Notes: generated from the letters alone by a model not told the origin. A stretch of DNA of 64,000 nt from a virus (IMGVR_UViG_3300044846_002555:62001-126000); one strand, 5' to 3'. Positions 46,691 through 54,999 are shown, counted from the stretch's first letter. A program made the numbers and translations.

Positions 46691-47276
46691 TGAAATAAAA
46701 AGATTGGTAGAGGCATCTAGAAAGATGTTATCTAATAGTACAATTAACGAGGACATTAATCGTATTAGACAAAAACACGGTATCATAAACGAACAAGTCG
46801 ATTTAGCAGACGACAATGTTACCTCAAAATTAAATGTGACAAAAAATGTTGAGGATAAAATTGATGATGATACAGATAGTCCGGAAGATAAATCACAAGG
46901 ATATAGAGTTGTAGGTGGTATTATTGTCTTACACGGTAAAGATAATAATGATTTAGATTTAACCACAGATGAAAAGATTGCTTTCCAAGAAACAATGAAT
47001 GAATTTGTTGAGCAAGTTTCGGATTTAGTGGATTTCAATAAATTAAACGTATATCCAAATAACGTGGAGTGGTCAGGTAGAATTATTGATTTTGATTTGG
47101 ACTTCTTTTTTACTATTGGAGAAGAAAACGGTGTTTACATTAACGGTGAGATGTTAAAAACTGATGACGATTTTTTAGAAATGATTAATAAATTAAAAGT
47201 TTTCTACGAAAAATTTAAATCAAAATGGGCAAAAGTTTTAGCATCAAGAAAACAAACAAGTAATACTGAAGAGTAA
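46674..47276 (+). CDS. Hypothetical protein, possible virion-associated
   Basis: 200 residues. The N-terminus (IKRLVEASRKMLSNSTINED and INEQVDLADD) resembles short helical tags seen in other proteins of this window; the middle is acidic and disordered; the C-terminal half (residues 75-190) seems globular, with VVGGIIVLHGKD and a FDLDFFFTIGEENGVYING region. No export signal. Overlaps the amidase gene upstream and touches the spanin-like gene downstream. A structural or prohead role is only a guess. Confidence 0.5.
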   Translation: MSNSHDEIKRLVEASRKMLSNSTINEDINRIRQKHGIINEQVDLADDNVTSKLNVTKNVEDKIDDDTDSPEDKSQGYRVVGGIIVLHGKDNNDLDLTTDEKIAFQETMNEFVEQVSDLVDFNKLNVYPNNVEWSGRIIDFDLDFFFTIGEENGVYINGEMLKTDDDFLEMINKLKVFYEKFKSKWAKVLASRKQTSNTEE

Positions 47277-47635
47277 TGAAAAATATTGTAACTAATAACA
47301 AACAAAATATATTATTAATCATCGTTATTGTATTGGCGGCTTGGAACATATTCACTACCAATGGAATTAAAACAGATGTTAAATCATATAAAGATAAAAT
47401 AAATTCAATTCAAACTGAAATTGATTCGGCTAAAGCGATTAACGAAGGAATTGATGTTAAGATTGATTCAGTAAAAGGTAATGTGGTTAAAATTACAAAA
47501 GAAATTCATCACATAGATAATAACATAACAATAATTAAAAAACAAACAGATGAGAAAGTTAATAGTGTTGACACTCTTACTGCTAACGAGCTTGAGCAGT
47601 TTTTCACAAACAGATACGATAAAACCTCAAACTAA
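47276..47635 (+). CDS. i-spanin-like membrane coiled-coil protein (Rz-like)
   Basis: 119 residues: a single N-terminal membrane helix (about 10-27) followed by a periplasmic coiled coil (KINSIQTEIDSAKAINEG) and a C-terminal LTANELEQFFTNRY end of the kind found in Rz-like proteins of Bacteroidota phages. Inner-membrane spanins disrupt the outer membrane at the last step of lysis. The next gene, coding a secreted protein, starts 86 bases before this stop in another frame, an arrangement like Rz/Rz1. Confidence 0.6.
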   Translation: MKNIVTNNKQNILLIIVIVLAAWNIFTTNGIKTDVKSYKDKINSIQTEIDSAKAINEGIDVKIDSVKGNVVKITKEIHHIDNNITIIKKQTDEKVNSVDTLTANELEQFFTNRYDKTSN

Positions 47636-47996
47636 TATACCTACAACTCAAAGTGATACCACTAAGATTAGGTTAAAAGTTCCGGTTGCTAAGTTAGTTA
47701 TTAAGGATATTCTTAAAGGTGATGGGTGTCAGTTGGAATTGAAAGAAACGCAGGTGAAAGTTATTAAATTAGAGACTAGGGAAAAAGAGAAAGATTCCCA
47801 TATTGTTTTTCTTGAAGAAAAAGATAAGAATAATAATTTTATGTTAGGTAAAAAAGACGAACAATTAAAAGTTTCTGAAGACCTAACAAAAAGTTTACAT
47901 AAAGAATTAAAAGGACAAAGAACAAAAACTTTCTTATGGAAAGTTGGTACTTTCGCTGGTATATTGGCATCAACATATCTTATTATAACAAAATAG
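47550..47996 (+). CDS. Secreted coiled-coil protein, possible o-spanin partner
   Basis: 148 residues with a clear signal peptide (MRKLIVLTLLLLTSLSSFSQ; predicted cut before Gln/Thr), a central coiled coil (residues 60-125) and a hydrophobic C-terminal segment (VGTFAGILASTYLII). It overlaps the i-spanin-like gene by 86 bases. A classical o-spanin is a lipoprotein, but no Cys follows the signal peptide, so if it takes that role it must use its C-terminal segment. Alternatively an unrelated periplasmic phage protein. Confidence 0.55.
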   Translation: MRKLIVLTLLLLTSLSSFSQTDTIKPQTNIPTTQSDTTKIRLKVPVAKLVIKDILKGDGCQLELKETQVKVIKLETREKEKDSHIVFLEEKDKNNNFMLGKKDEQLKVSEDLTKSLHKELKGQRTKTFLWKVGTFAGILASTYLIITK

Positions 47997-48003
47997 AATA
48001 ATT

Positions 48004-48885
48004 ATGAAAACTAAAGAAAGTATGTCAGCTGACTTAATAAATAAAGTTGAGGATGAAATGAGTAAAGCCGGAGTTTATAGTAAAGGTATTGAAGGGATGA
48101 TGGCAGTTAATGATTTTAAAAATTCATTAGGTGAGGAAAGTGAAATTGATGAAAAATGGTCAAAAAAATATAAAGACAGTATAGATTGTAAAAACCCTAA
48201 AGGTTTCTCACAAAAAGCTCATTGTCAAGGAAAAAATAAAAAAACTGAAACTGATGAATCAACTGGTTCAGGTTCTGCAGGTGGGTTTTCCGCTCCATTA
48301 TTCTCAACAACTAAACAAGAAATGCAAGAAAAATGTTGGCCGGGGTATCAACAAAAAGGTATGAAAAAAAAAGGTGGAAGGATGGTGCCTAATTGTGTGA
48401 ACGAAAGTAAAGAAGAGTATTGTGATTCTTGTGATAGAGTTAAATCTAAATGTGTTTGTGGTGAGAAAAAAACTAAAGAAAAAAAATATTTAGATATTGA
48501 AGATATGATTCCTGAATTAAGAAAACAACTTAATAAAGGGACTAGATTAGACAAAGACACAAAAAAAGTTGAAGCAACTGAAGCAACAGGTTCAGGGTCA
48601 TCAGGACAATATTCAACGACGGCAGCTTGGGCTAAATCAACAAATAAAAAAGATTGGATGGGTAAATCTAAACCTCAAATACCTGGTGGTAAATTTGTCC
48701 AAGTTAAGAAAAAATGTAAAAAATTCCCATACTGTAATCAAGGTGACATTAAAGCCCTTAAGATATATGAGAATGAGACGGTTAAGAAAGCTATTAAAAA
48801 TATTAGTGAAAAACACAATATTAGTGAGAATGTAATCAAATCAATTATTTCATATGAGTACGAAAAATTAAAATCAAATAAATAA
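48004..48885 (+). CDS. Disordered patchwork protein, probably virion or prohead associated
   Basis: 293 residues of low-complexity, Lys/Ser/Gly-rich sequence made of short modules: a KYKDSIDCKNPKGFSQKAHC block, two ATGSGSSG/TGSGSAGGFSAPLF blocks, a KGMKKKGGRMVPNC block, a Cys-rich CDSCDRVKSKCVC knuckle and a KKKCKKFPYCNQGDI block. A helical end (IKNISEKHNISENVIKSII) follows. I recognise such blocks from T4-like phage proteins of unknown role. No signal peptide. Neighbour of a similar protein at 48923. Function unknown; capsid-internal or decoration protein is a guess. Confidence 0.55.
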   Translation: MKTKESMSADLINKVEDEMSKAGVYSKGIEGMMAVNDFKNSLGEESEIDEKWSKKYKDSIDCKNPKGFSQKAHCQGKNKKTETDESTGSGSAGGFSAPLFSTTKQEMQEKCWPGYQQKGMKKKGGRMVPNCVNESKEEYCDSCDRVKSKCVCGEKKTKEKKYLDIEDMIPELRKQLNKGTRLDKDTKKVEATEATGSGSSGQYSTTAAWAKSTNKKDWMGKSKPQIPGGKFVQVKKKCKKFPYCNQGDIKALKIYENETVKKAIKNISEKHNISENVIKSIISYEYEKLKSNK

Positions 48886-48900
48886 AGTAAAAAACTAATA

Positions 48901-48908
48901 TATTTATA
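48901..48908 (+). promoter_or_regulatory. Candidate phage promoter element TATTTATA
   Basis: Lies 14 nt before the ATG at 48923 in a 37-nt gap, the same spacing class as before other genes. Confidence 0.5.
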
Positions 48909-48922
48909 ATAAAAAAACAACA

Positions 48923-50443
48923 ATGAAAAAATTAAATATAACTTATTTAGAAAAAATGATTTCTAAAGTATTGAAAGAAAACTTAGGTGAAAAGGCGGAA
49001 ACTTTAGTATCTAAAATTAAATCGTCTATTAAAGAAAATTCAGAAGTTTGTGAACAGTGTGGTGGTAATATGAATGAAGACGTTTGTGAACAGTGTGGTG
49101 GAAAAATGATGGATGAAGGGATTTATGATGTAGAAGACATCAATAATAAAGATGAATTTGATTATGTTCAAGAAGAAGAAGATATCGAAACAAATATGGA
49201 GAATGAGGAATCTTGTAAATACCATATGGATAACTTTGGTCCGGAGGATGAAAGAACTAAACAATTTTGTGGTGACTCAATGAATGAGGGGTTAAAAGGT
49301 CGTCAAAAAAAATTAGATAAAAACAAAAACAATAAAATTGATTCGGAGGACTTTAAACTTTTACGTAAAGAAAAAAAAGGAAATAGCATGAAATTTAAGG
49401 ATAGACATGGTATGGAAGAAGGTAAACATTTTGGTTCATTTGATGACAACGAATGGATAGATGATAAAGACAGAATTTTTAACAATGATTTTGACTTTGA
49501 TTATGATGAGGAAGAATTTAACGATTACCCATCATTCAAAGAAAAACATCCGGATTCTAAATGGTTTGGTGGTAAAGATTATTTTGACACTTACAAAAAA
49601 CATCACAACCGTCCATTAAAAGTTAGAAGTAGAAAATTTGAAACAGATGAAGGTAATGCGTTTTCAGGAGCTTTAGCTGACGCTAAAAAAAGTAGTAGAG
49701 ATTCTTTTGAAGTTGATGGTAAAAAATATCCGGTTAAAGAATCGGTTAGAATGACTGAAACTGAGTTAGTTAATTTGATTGAAAAAATTATTTCAGAACA
49801 AAAATCAACAGATGTTAAAGACCCTGCGGAGAAAAATAATCTAAAAACTATTGGAAGTGCACCAGGGTTAGACAAATACAAACAAGTCCATAAAAAAGAC
49901 GGTAAAGAAAATGAAGATAACCTTAAAGCTGTTGCTCAAAAAATGAAAGATTATTTGAAAGATGGGTCTAAAGGTGAATACGATACAAATCCAAAAATTT
50001 TCCCTAAAGGAAACGGGGAGTTAGCAAAAATGAGTAAGAAGGCGTATGTTCCATCAGGAGCGGTTGAAGATTATATTGATAACTTTACAGCGGCAGCTTT
50101 AGAGAATTTGGATTATGATGGTATAGAACCTAATGAAGAATGGGTGACTAATAACATAGAAGGTTCTTCAAAAACAGGTAATAATCCTGATTGGGCAAAC
50201 ACTGGCGAATCTGATGTTAATAAAAAACGTAATAAAATTAGAAAAGATAATTTATTAGGTAAACTTAAAAGAAAGGCTTATAACAAATCTCCTCAACCGG
50301 TTATCAATGATAAGTCGGGTGAAGATAAAGGAAGTGAGATTATGACTAAATTAGAATCGGTTAACGATAAAAAAACAAAACAAATTAATGAAGAGTTTGA
50401 CAGAATGAAATCTTTAATGGGTTACAATCAAAAAACTCAATAA
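48923..50443 (+). CDS. Acidic disordered protein with zinc knuckles and an EF-hand-like loop
   Basis: 506 residues. Two CEQCGG knuckles lie at about 41-58; DKNKNNKIDSEDF near residue 132 has the Asp/Asn spacing of an EF-hand or dockerin calcium loop; MTETELVNLIEKIISEQ (277-293) is a helical tag; the C-terminus ends in a EEFDRMKSLMGYNQKTQ tag. Much of the rest is acidic and probably unfolded. The modular make-up resembles the neighbour at 48004. It has a TATTTATA promoter-like element and its own terminator, so it can be a single-gene transcript. Prohead core or virion protein is the best guess. Confidence 0.55.
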   Translation: MKKLNITYLEKMISKVLKENLGEKAETLVSKIKSSIKENSEVCEQCGGNMNEDVCEQCGGKMMDEGIYDVEDINNKDEFDYVQEEEDIETNMENEESCKYHMDNFGPEDERTKQFCGDSMNEGLKGRQKKLDKNKNNKIDSEDFKLLRKEKKGNSMKFKDRHGMEEGKHFGSFDDNEWIDDKDRIFNNDFDFDYDEEEFNDYPSFKEKHPDSKWFGGKDYFDTYKKHHNRPLKVRSRKFETDEGNAFSGALADAKKSSRDSFEVDGKKYPVKESVRMTETELVNLIEKIISEQKSTDVKDPAEKNNLKTIGSAPGLDKYKQVHKKDGKENEDNLKAVAQKMKDYLKDGSKGEYDTNPKIFPKGNGELAKMSKKAYVPSGAVEDYIDNFTAAALENLDYDGIEPNEEWVTNNIEGSSKTGNNPDWANTGESDVNKKRNKIRKDNLLGKLKRKAYNKSPQPVINDKSGEDKGSEIMTKLESVNDKKTKQINEEFDRMKSLMGYNQKTQ

Positions 50444-50471
50444 TTTACAAACAAATTAAATCAATTATATT

Positions 50472-50506
50472 TTCTCCATAGACAAACATCTATGGAGAAT
50501 TTTTTT
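50472..50506 (+). terminator. Rho-independent terminator that contains the next start codon
   Basis: Stem TTCTCCATAG / CTATGGAGAA with an eight-base loop followed by seven T. The descending arm contains the ATG at 50492 of the following gene. Confidence 0.8.
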
Positions 50507-50959
50507 AACTACATAACGAAACCATTAAAACCTGAAGATATTGATATATGGTTTAAGATGAATAATATAATTTCTGAAAAAATGGAATTATATTCTGACT
50601 TCTGCCATACATTATATATTTTAATATACGACACGTATTTAGGTCAAGATGATGTGTCCACCGAAACTAAAATTAAATTAACGGAAGATGATAATTTAAA
50701 ACACTTTGAATGGTGTTGGATGAAAGTCATAAATAATTTTGGTAAAGAAAATATTAACTTCAATAAAAAAGGTGACCATTTCGATTATTTTTATTCATTC
50801 TTCAGTGAAATATATTATCTCCAAGTTGAAGATAAAGTTAAAAACTCTATTAATAGTTTTTTTACAGACCTATTTAATACTAAAAAAACTTTCACAAAAT
50901 CAGATTTAGATATGGTTTTAACCATTTATAAAATATTAGACAAAAATCTTAAAAAATAA
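50492..50959 (+). CDS. Hypothetical protein, unknown
   Basis: 155 residues, rich in aromatic and acidic residues, predicted helical (WFKMNNIISEKMELYSDF), no family recognised. The first ATG (50492) lies in the 3' arm of a terminator stem, so its use would be blocked unless the hairpin is open; the next in-frame ATG is at 50558 and would give 133 residues. The start is therefore uncertain. Soluble; possibly expressed by read-through. Confidence 0.5.
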   Translation: MENFFNYITKPLKPEDIDIWFKMNNIISEKMELYSDFCHTLYILIYDTYLGQDDVSTETKIKLTEDDNLKHFEWCWMKVINNFGKENINFNKKGDHFDYFYSFFSEIYYLQVEDKVKNSINSFFTDLFNTKKTFTKSDLDMVLTIYKILDKNLKK

Positions 50960-50990
50960 AAAAATCCTTTATAGTGTTTACTATAGGATA
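50958..50990 (-). terminator. Possible minus-strand terminator
   Basis: Imperfect stem ATCC..TATAGT / ACTATAGGAT with a four-base loop. A T run follows only on the minus strand. It could stop antisense transcripts from the minus gene at 52160, or be chance. Confidence 0.3.
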
Positions 50991-51041
50991 AAAAAAATTA
51001 TTTTATAAGTATTAAAAATAAATTAATTAACACAATTTGAA

Positions 51042-51218
51042 ATGGAAACATTAGAACAAATTAAATCTTTAACCGAAGAGTTATCAGTTGATACTTCAAA
51101 ATTTTTTGGAGGTAATAAAAGTGCAGGAACAAGAGCAAGAAAATCAGCACAAGATTTGAAAAAATTATTAGATAGCTTAAGAAAAGAGATTTTATCTGAA
51201 AGAAAAAAAGAAGAGTAA
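51042..51218 (+). CDS. Histone H1-like DNA-binding protein
   Basis: 58 residues. An N-terminal helix (LEQIKSLTEELSVDTSKFF) is followed by GNKSAGTRARKSAQDLKKL and a basic C-terminal helix. The GNKxAGTRARK core is the recognisable motif of the small histone H1-like (Hc1-type) proteins of Bacteroidota. In bacteria these bind and compact DNA. In a phage it could coat phage DNA or compete for the host nucleoid. It opens a run of small overlapping genes; the stop overlaps the next ATG. Confidence 0.75.
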   Translation: METLEQIKSLTEELSVDTSKFFGGNKSAGTRARKSAQDLKKLLDSLRKEILSERKKEE

Positions 51219-51406
51219 TGGATAGTATTGATACAATTTTTTTATTTGTATTTATCTTTTCAGTTTTAACCGTTTTTAGAACGGTTACTAGATTGGTAAG
51301 TTCCCTGTTCTCAAACCCACCAAAGAGATTCCAATGGAATAGAGGGGAACTTATTTATCTTGGATTGGCAATATCGTATTGTTTAACCTACATTATTAAA
51401 AATTAA
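51218..51406 (+). CDS. Small membrane protein, unknown
   Basis: 62 residues with two hydrophobic segments (about 5-22, TIFLFVFIFSVLTVF, and about 44-58) around a basic, Pro-containing loop (SNPPKRFQWNRGE). ATG overlaps the stop of the histone-like gene. No function evident. Confidence 0.5.
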   Translation: MDSIDTIFLFVFIFSVLTVFRTVTRLVSSLFSNPPKRFQWNRGELIYLGLAISYCLTYIIKN

Positions 51407-51408
51407 TT

Positions 51409-51855
51409 ATGAGTTTGTATAAAGAATTTTCGGAATTATTACCGTACATTCAATCAGTAAGAAAGATTGAAAAATATTTATCGTTTGATATTAGTTTTCC
51501 AACATCGTGGAAACTACCTAAAAAATATGTCCAAGAAGATAAAGTAATGGAGCAGGAGAATAAAATACCTGGTAACCGTACATTTTCTTTTGTTGCGGAA
51601 ATTAACGAAAGTGATGTAGAACAAGTGACTGAAAATTTACAAAACATTATAAAATATAATCTTGAGAGAGAAGAAAAAGATAGATTATTTCAAAATAAAG
51701 TTGACGAGTTAAAATCTATTTTTGAAAAACAAAATTTAGAGAGTTTACAGAATTTAAAATTTGATTTAAAATCTAAAACATTAAGTAAATTAAAACTTGA
51801 CGATAATGAAGAAGAACTTACAACAACTAGAGTGGTTGCAGAACGAGATAATTAA
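51409..51855 (+). CDS. Hypothetical protein with coiled coil
   Basis: 148 residues. N-terminal globular part (ELLPYIQSVRKIEKYLSFD and FPTSWKLPKKYV) and a C-terminal coiled coil (KVDELKSIFEKQNLESLQNL). Similar small proteins occur in other Bacteroidota phages as far as I recall, without known role. Overlaps the following gene by 50 bases. Confidence 0.5.
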   Translation: MSLYKEFSELLPYIQSVRKIEKYLSFDISFPTSWKLPKKYVQEDKVMEQENKIPGNRTFSFVAEINESDVEQVTENLQNIIKYNLEREEKDRLFQNKVDELKSIFEKQNLESLQNLKFDLKSKTLSKLKLDDNEEELTTTRVVAERDN

Positions 51856-51991
51856 AGATAAAATTATTCTTGACCAAGAAAAGTCAAAATTAATCGATAA
51901 TATTAAAAAATTAAAAAAGGAAGATATTCTTCCAAAACCTCCGGAAAAATTAACATTATGGCAGAGAATCAAAAAAGTATTGATGGGATAA
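51806..51991 (+). CDS. Small charged helical protein, unknown
   Basis: 61 residues from the ATG at 51806 (a TTG nine bases upstream is less likely). Lys/Glu-rich helix (LQNEIIKDKIILDQEKSKL) then a PKPPEKLTLWQRIKKV end that looks like an amphipathic tail. It overlaps genes on both sides, forming a chain. Function unknown. Confidence 0.45.
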   Translation: MKKNLQQLEWLQNEIIKDKIILDQEKSKLIDNIKKLKKEDILPKPPEKLTLWQRIKKVLMG

Positions 51992-52194
51992 TTGAAAAGT
52001 TAGCAATGATTGTTGACGCTGCAGATGAATTATTTCCCGATGGAAAAATGTTATTAGCGTTTGAATTAAAAGAAACTGAATTTAAAAAAGTTCAAGGAAA
52101 CTTTAGAGAAATCGATAAATCTTTTAAACAGTTTAAAATAGAAATGTCGGGTAATGATATTATGTTTTTGTTGGATGAGTCGTCGAATGTCTAA
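51958..52194 (+). CDS. Hypothetical protein, unknown
   Basis: 78 residues, compact and mixed alpha/beta by composition (IVDAADELFPDGKMLLAFEL). ATG lies inside the preceding gene and the 3' end overlaps the convergent minus-strand gene by 35 bases. No family recognised. Confidence 0.5.
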   Translation: MAENQKSIDGIIEKLAMIVDAADELFPDGKMLLAFELKETEFKKVQGNFREIDKSFKQFKIEMSGNDIMFLLDESSNV

Positions 52195-52801
52195 TTAAAT
52201 AATTTTTAGGAAATCCGTTTTCTTCTAATAAATTATATAGGTATTTTCTTTGTGAGGTACTATAATCTTTAACAAACATACAATCGTATCGTTTTTCATT
52301 TATGAAGTGTTCCGACACATTATCAATAAATCTTAAACTATCATCATCATTTTTAAATGTTAATAAATTAAATTTATCATCATTTTGAATGATGATTTTA
52401 TTATTTAATTTAGATATTAATTTAAGACCGTCTACTTTTAAATAAGTTTTTAATAATTCACCTAACCCTATTTTTTTATTTTTTGAATAATCTAAAAACA
52501 ATTCTTCAATTTTAAATTTCATAATTTTTAAAATTGTAAAGTCATCGTCATCTAAATTTACTTTAACTTTTCTCCCGTATTCGTCTTTCAAAAATATAGG
52601 TAAAAAAGTTCCCGATGTTTTTTCTAATAACGCTAATTCGTAACTACACTCCACACCATTTTCATATTTCTTATCAAATATAACTGAATCACTTTCATCC
52701 ATAAGTGAATCAAAATAATTATTTGCCCTTTTATGGGTTATAAATTTCTTGATTATTTTCTTTTTTGTTTTATTTTTAAACAATACTATCTGATAGTTCA
52801 T
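52160..52801 (-). CDS. Hypothetical protein, unknown
   Basis: 213 residues, ATG at 52801 with a TATTTATT element 14 nt upstream. The N-terminus (YQIVLFKNKTKKKIIKKFIT) is basic and beta-like; the rest is mixed alpha/beta with many Lys and Asp. No catalytic motif recognised. It stands alone on the minus strand, converging on a small plus-strand gene and diverging from the dnaJ-like gene. Confidence 0.55.
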   Translation of the reverse strand: MNYQIVLFKNKTKKKIIKKFITHKRANNYFDSLMDESDSVIFDKKYENGVECSYELALLEKTSGTFLPIFLKDEYGRKVKVNLDDDDFTILKIMKFKIEELFLDYSKNKKIGLGELLKTYLKVDGLKLISKLNNKIIIQNDDKFNLLTFKNDDDSLRFIDNVSEHFINEKRYDCMFVKDYSTSQRKYLYNLLEENGFPKNYLIRHSTTHPTKT

Positions 52802-52815
52802 ATTGGGTGTGTATT

Positions 52816-52823
52816 AATAAATA
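52816..52823 (-). promoter_or_regulatory. Candidate phage promoter element TATTTATT
   Basis: Minus-strand element 14 nt before the ATG at 52801, in the divergent region upstream of the dnaJ-like gene. Confidence 0.45.
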
Positions 52824-52856
52824 AGTTAGTTTTATATTAAATATAAGTAAATAAGT

Positions 52857-53774
52857 ATGGAGAATTTTTATCAAACACTAGGTGTAAATGAAAACGCAAC
52901 TCAAGATGAGATTAAGAAAGCATATCGTAAATTAGCGGTAGAACATCATCCGGACAAAGGTGGGAATGAAGATACTTTTAAAAAAATATCGCAAGCTTAT
53001 GATACCGTAGGTGACGAAAGTAAAAGAAAACAATACGATAACCAAAGAAGTAACCCATTTTCTAATATGGGTGGAGGAGGGTTTAATCCTTTTGAAGATA
53101 TGTTTCAAAATGGTTTTTACCAACAAAGAAGAAGAGCCGCTCCTGATAAAATTATTGAAGTTACCGTTGGTACAATACAATCTTATAATGGTTCAGAAAA
53201 AAGTTTTACGTATAATAGAAAACATAAATGTGAACCGTGTAATGGTAATGGTGGTGAAAGAATAAACTGTAATTCGTGTGGAGGTGAAGGATTTATTACA
53301 CAAAGAGTTGGTTCAGGATTATTTGTTCAACTTGTAAGACAAACTTGTAATTCGTGTGGTGGTAAAGGATTTTCGTATAAAACAGTTTGTGGTTCGTGTA
53401 ATGGTGAGACAACAGTAACTAAACCTGAGACAATTACTATTAAACTTCCTCACGGTATAGATGAAGGTCAATTTTTAAAACTACAGGGTAAAGGTGACTA
53501 TGTGAATGGTGTTTATGGTAATTTAGTTATCAAAGTTAAAGTAACGTCAGAAGATAATTTTGAAAAATCAGGTGATGATTTAATATATAATGCGTATTTT
53601 GATTTGAATACGATTAAGAATGAAAAGTTAGATATTAAACATCCAAAAGGTACGATGTCTATAAAATTACCTGAAGAGTTTGATACAGAAAAACCCCTTC
53701 GAGTAAAATCAAAAGGGTTTCATAATACGGGGGATTTATTTGTTAAGTTACACGTTAAATTTAAACGAACTTAA
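52857..53774 (+). CDS. DnaJ-type co-chaperone
   Basis: 305 residues. J-domain with HPD (31-33) at the N-terminus, a Gly/Phe-rich linker ([13 protein letters not shown]), a zinc-finger region with four CxxC knuckles (CEPC, CNSC, CNSC, CGSC) and a C-terminal client-binding domain: a complete but short type A DnaJ. It would stimulate host DnaK and could help virion assembly or modify replication complexes. Four-base overlap with the convergent minus-strand gene at its end. Confidence 0.9.
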   Translation: MENFYQTLGVNENATQDEIKKAYRKLAVEHHPDKGGNEDTFKKISQAYDTVGDESKRKQYDNQRSNPFSNMGGGGFNPFEDMFQNGFYQQRRRAAPDKIIEVTVGTIQSYNGSEKSFTYNRKHKCEPCNGNGGERINCNSCGGEGFITQRVGSGLFVQLVRQTCNSCGGKGFSYKTVCGSCNGETTVTKPETITIKLPHGIDEGQFLKLQGKGDYVNGVYGNLVIKVKVTSEDNFEKSGDDLIYNAYFDLNTIKNEKLDIKHPKGTMSIKLPEEFDTEKPLRVKSKGFHNTGDLFVKLHVKFKRT

Positions 53775-53974
53775 AAAAAATTAATTAGTTCTTTTACTAA
53801 TTTGATTGTACCGTAAATTGATGAGAATAAAACATATGTTGATATAATCACCATAACCCAATGTGATTTAGATAATGACTTACGTTTACATGTTTTACAT
53901 TCTTTTTTAGGTTGTTCAGGGGTGTCGTAGATAATATCCTTTTCTTCGATAATTTGTCCTTCAAGTTGTTCCAT
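53771..53974 (-). CDS. Small tail-anchored membrane protein with a CxxC knuckle
   Basis: 67 residues: acidic start, a CKTCKRKS knuckle near residue 26, then one membrane helix (about 40-58, [16 protein letters not shown]) near the C-terminus. A TATTTATT element lies 14 nt upstream. Converges on and overlaps the end of the dnaJ-like gene by four bases. Function unknown. Confidence 0.5.
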   Translation of the reverse strand: MEQLEGQIIEEKDIIYDTPEQPKKECKTCKRKSLSKSHWVMVIISTYVLFSSIYGTIKLVKELINFF

Positions 53975-53988
53975 AGTAATATATTTTA

Positions 53989-53996
53989 AATAAATA
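53989..53996 (-). promoter_or_regulatory. Candidate phage promoter element TATTTATT
   Basis: Minus-strand element 14 nt before the ATG at 53974. Confidence 0.45.
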
Positions 53997-54067
53997 TAAT
54001 AAAAAATATTTGAAAGAGAAACTTGCTTTTTAACTTTTTATTTCTTATACTTAAAAAAAAGAAAATT

Positions 54068-54916
54068 ATGGCATTATCGTACATCGGAGGTAAATCAAAA
54101 ATAGGTAAATGGATTGTTCCATTCATACCTCAAGATATTGAAACATACATTGAACCATTTTCAGGTATGTTTTGGGTATTTTTTAATATGGACTTAACAA
54201 AGTACCCAAACTTAAAGAACGTTGTTTACAACGACTTTAATCCACTAAACTACAATTTATTTCAATGTCTTCAGAATCCGGAAAGATTATTAGAAGAAGT
54301 GAATAATATTCCTTGTCAACAAAGGAATGAGTTTCCGACACCGGAGATATATAAAGAACAATTTATCAGGTTCCAAGCTGAAATATTTGAAACCAATTTC
54401 AGCGTACAAGCTTACGATTATGTGGTTGCTGCTAAATACGCTTATGTATTGGCTCAGGTATTCTCAGGGTCTAAACCTGAAACAAGTTCATTTATTGATT
54501 TGAAAGGTAAGTATAAATCAAAGTATCTTACATTCAGAGATAAATTATCTAAACCGGATTGGGTAGAACACTTTTTAAAAATTACTCACGTTGAGAATAT
54601 GGACTTCCAAGACGTTATCCAAAAATATGATGGACCATCAACATATGTTTATGCTGACCCCCCATATTGGAAGACAGAGAACTATTACAACAACCACGAC
54701 TTTGATAGTAAAGACCATGAGAGATTGGCGGATTGTCTAAAAGGTATTCAGGGTAAGTTTTCATTATCCTATTATGATTTCCCACAATTACATACTTGGT
54801 TTCCACCTCTTCAGTATGTTTGGGAGAAGAAAGAATTTGCTAAGGCGGCGGCTGCGAAGAAAGGTAAAACACAAAATATGGGGGAAGAACTCCTTATTAT
54901 GAATTACCAAAAATAA
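54068..54916 (+). CDS. DNA adenine methyltransferase, Dam/D12 class
   Basis: 282 residues from the ATG at 54068; an upstream TTG at 54023 would add a poor hydrophobic/lysine leader. An N-terminal YIGGKSKIGKWI motif (the D12-class X motif), a YIEPFSGMFWVF motif I and DPPYW (197-201) catalytic motif IV give a complete alpha-class N6-adenine methylase. It could methylate phage DNA to resist host restriction. About 150 nt without any gene lies between this and the previous plus gene except the minus gene at 53771. Confidence 0.85.
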   Translation: MALSYIGGKSKIGKWIVPFIPQDIETYIEPFSGMFWVFFNMDLTKYPNLKNVVYNDFNPLNYNLFQCLQNPERLLEEVNNIPCQQRNEFPTPEIYKEQFIRFQAEIFETNFSVQAYDYVVAAKYAYVLAQVFSGSKPETSSFIDLKGKYKSKYLTFRDKLSKPDWVEHFLKITHVENMDFQDVIQKYDGPSTYVYADPPYWKTENYYNNHDFDSKDHERLADCLKGIQGKFSLSYYDFPQLHTWFPPLQYVWEKKEFAKAAAAKKGKTQNMGEELLIMNYQK

Positions 54917-54917
54917 T

Positions 54918-54947
54918 TTGTAATTTAAAAAATAAGTGTTATCTTTG
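54918..54947 (+). promoter_or_regulatory. Bacteroidota-type promoter (TTG, 19 nt, TATCTTTG)
   Basis: TTG at 54918-54920 and TATCTTTG at 54940-54947, directly after the methylase stop and about 75 nt upstream of the leucine-rich-repeat gene. A 17-codon ORF (54968-55021) fills most of the leader. Confidence 0.65.
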
Positions 54948-54999
54948 TCCTCGTTAAAGAAAAGTAAATGGATTTAACGAATTATTTACAAAATTCAAA

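Noticed and set aside
54023-54067. Fifteen-codon upstream extension of the Dam-type methylase
   Set aside because: Needs a TTG start and adds a hydrophobic, Lys-rich leader; the ATG at 54068 begins at the conserved YIGGKSK motif.
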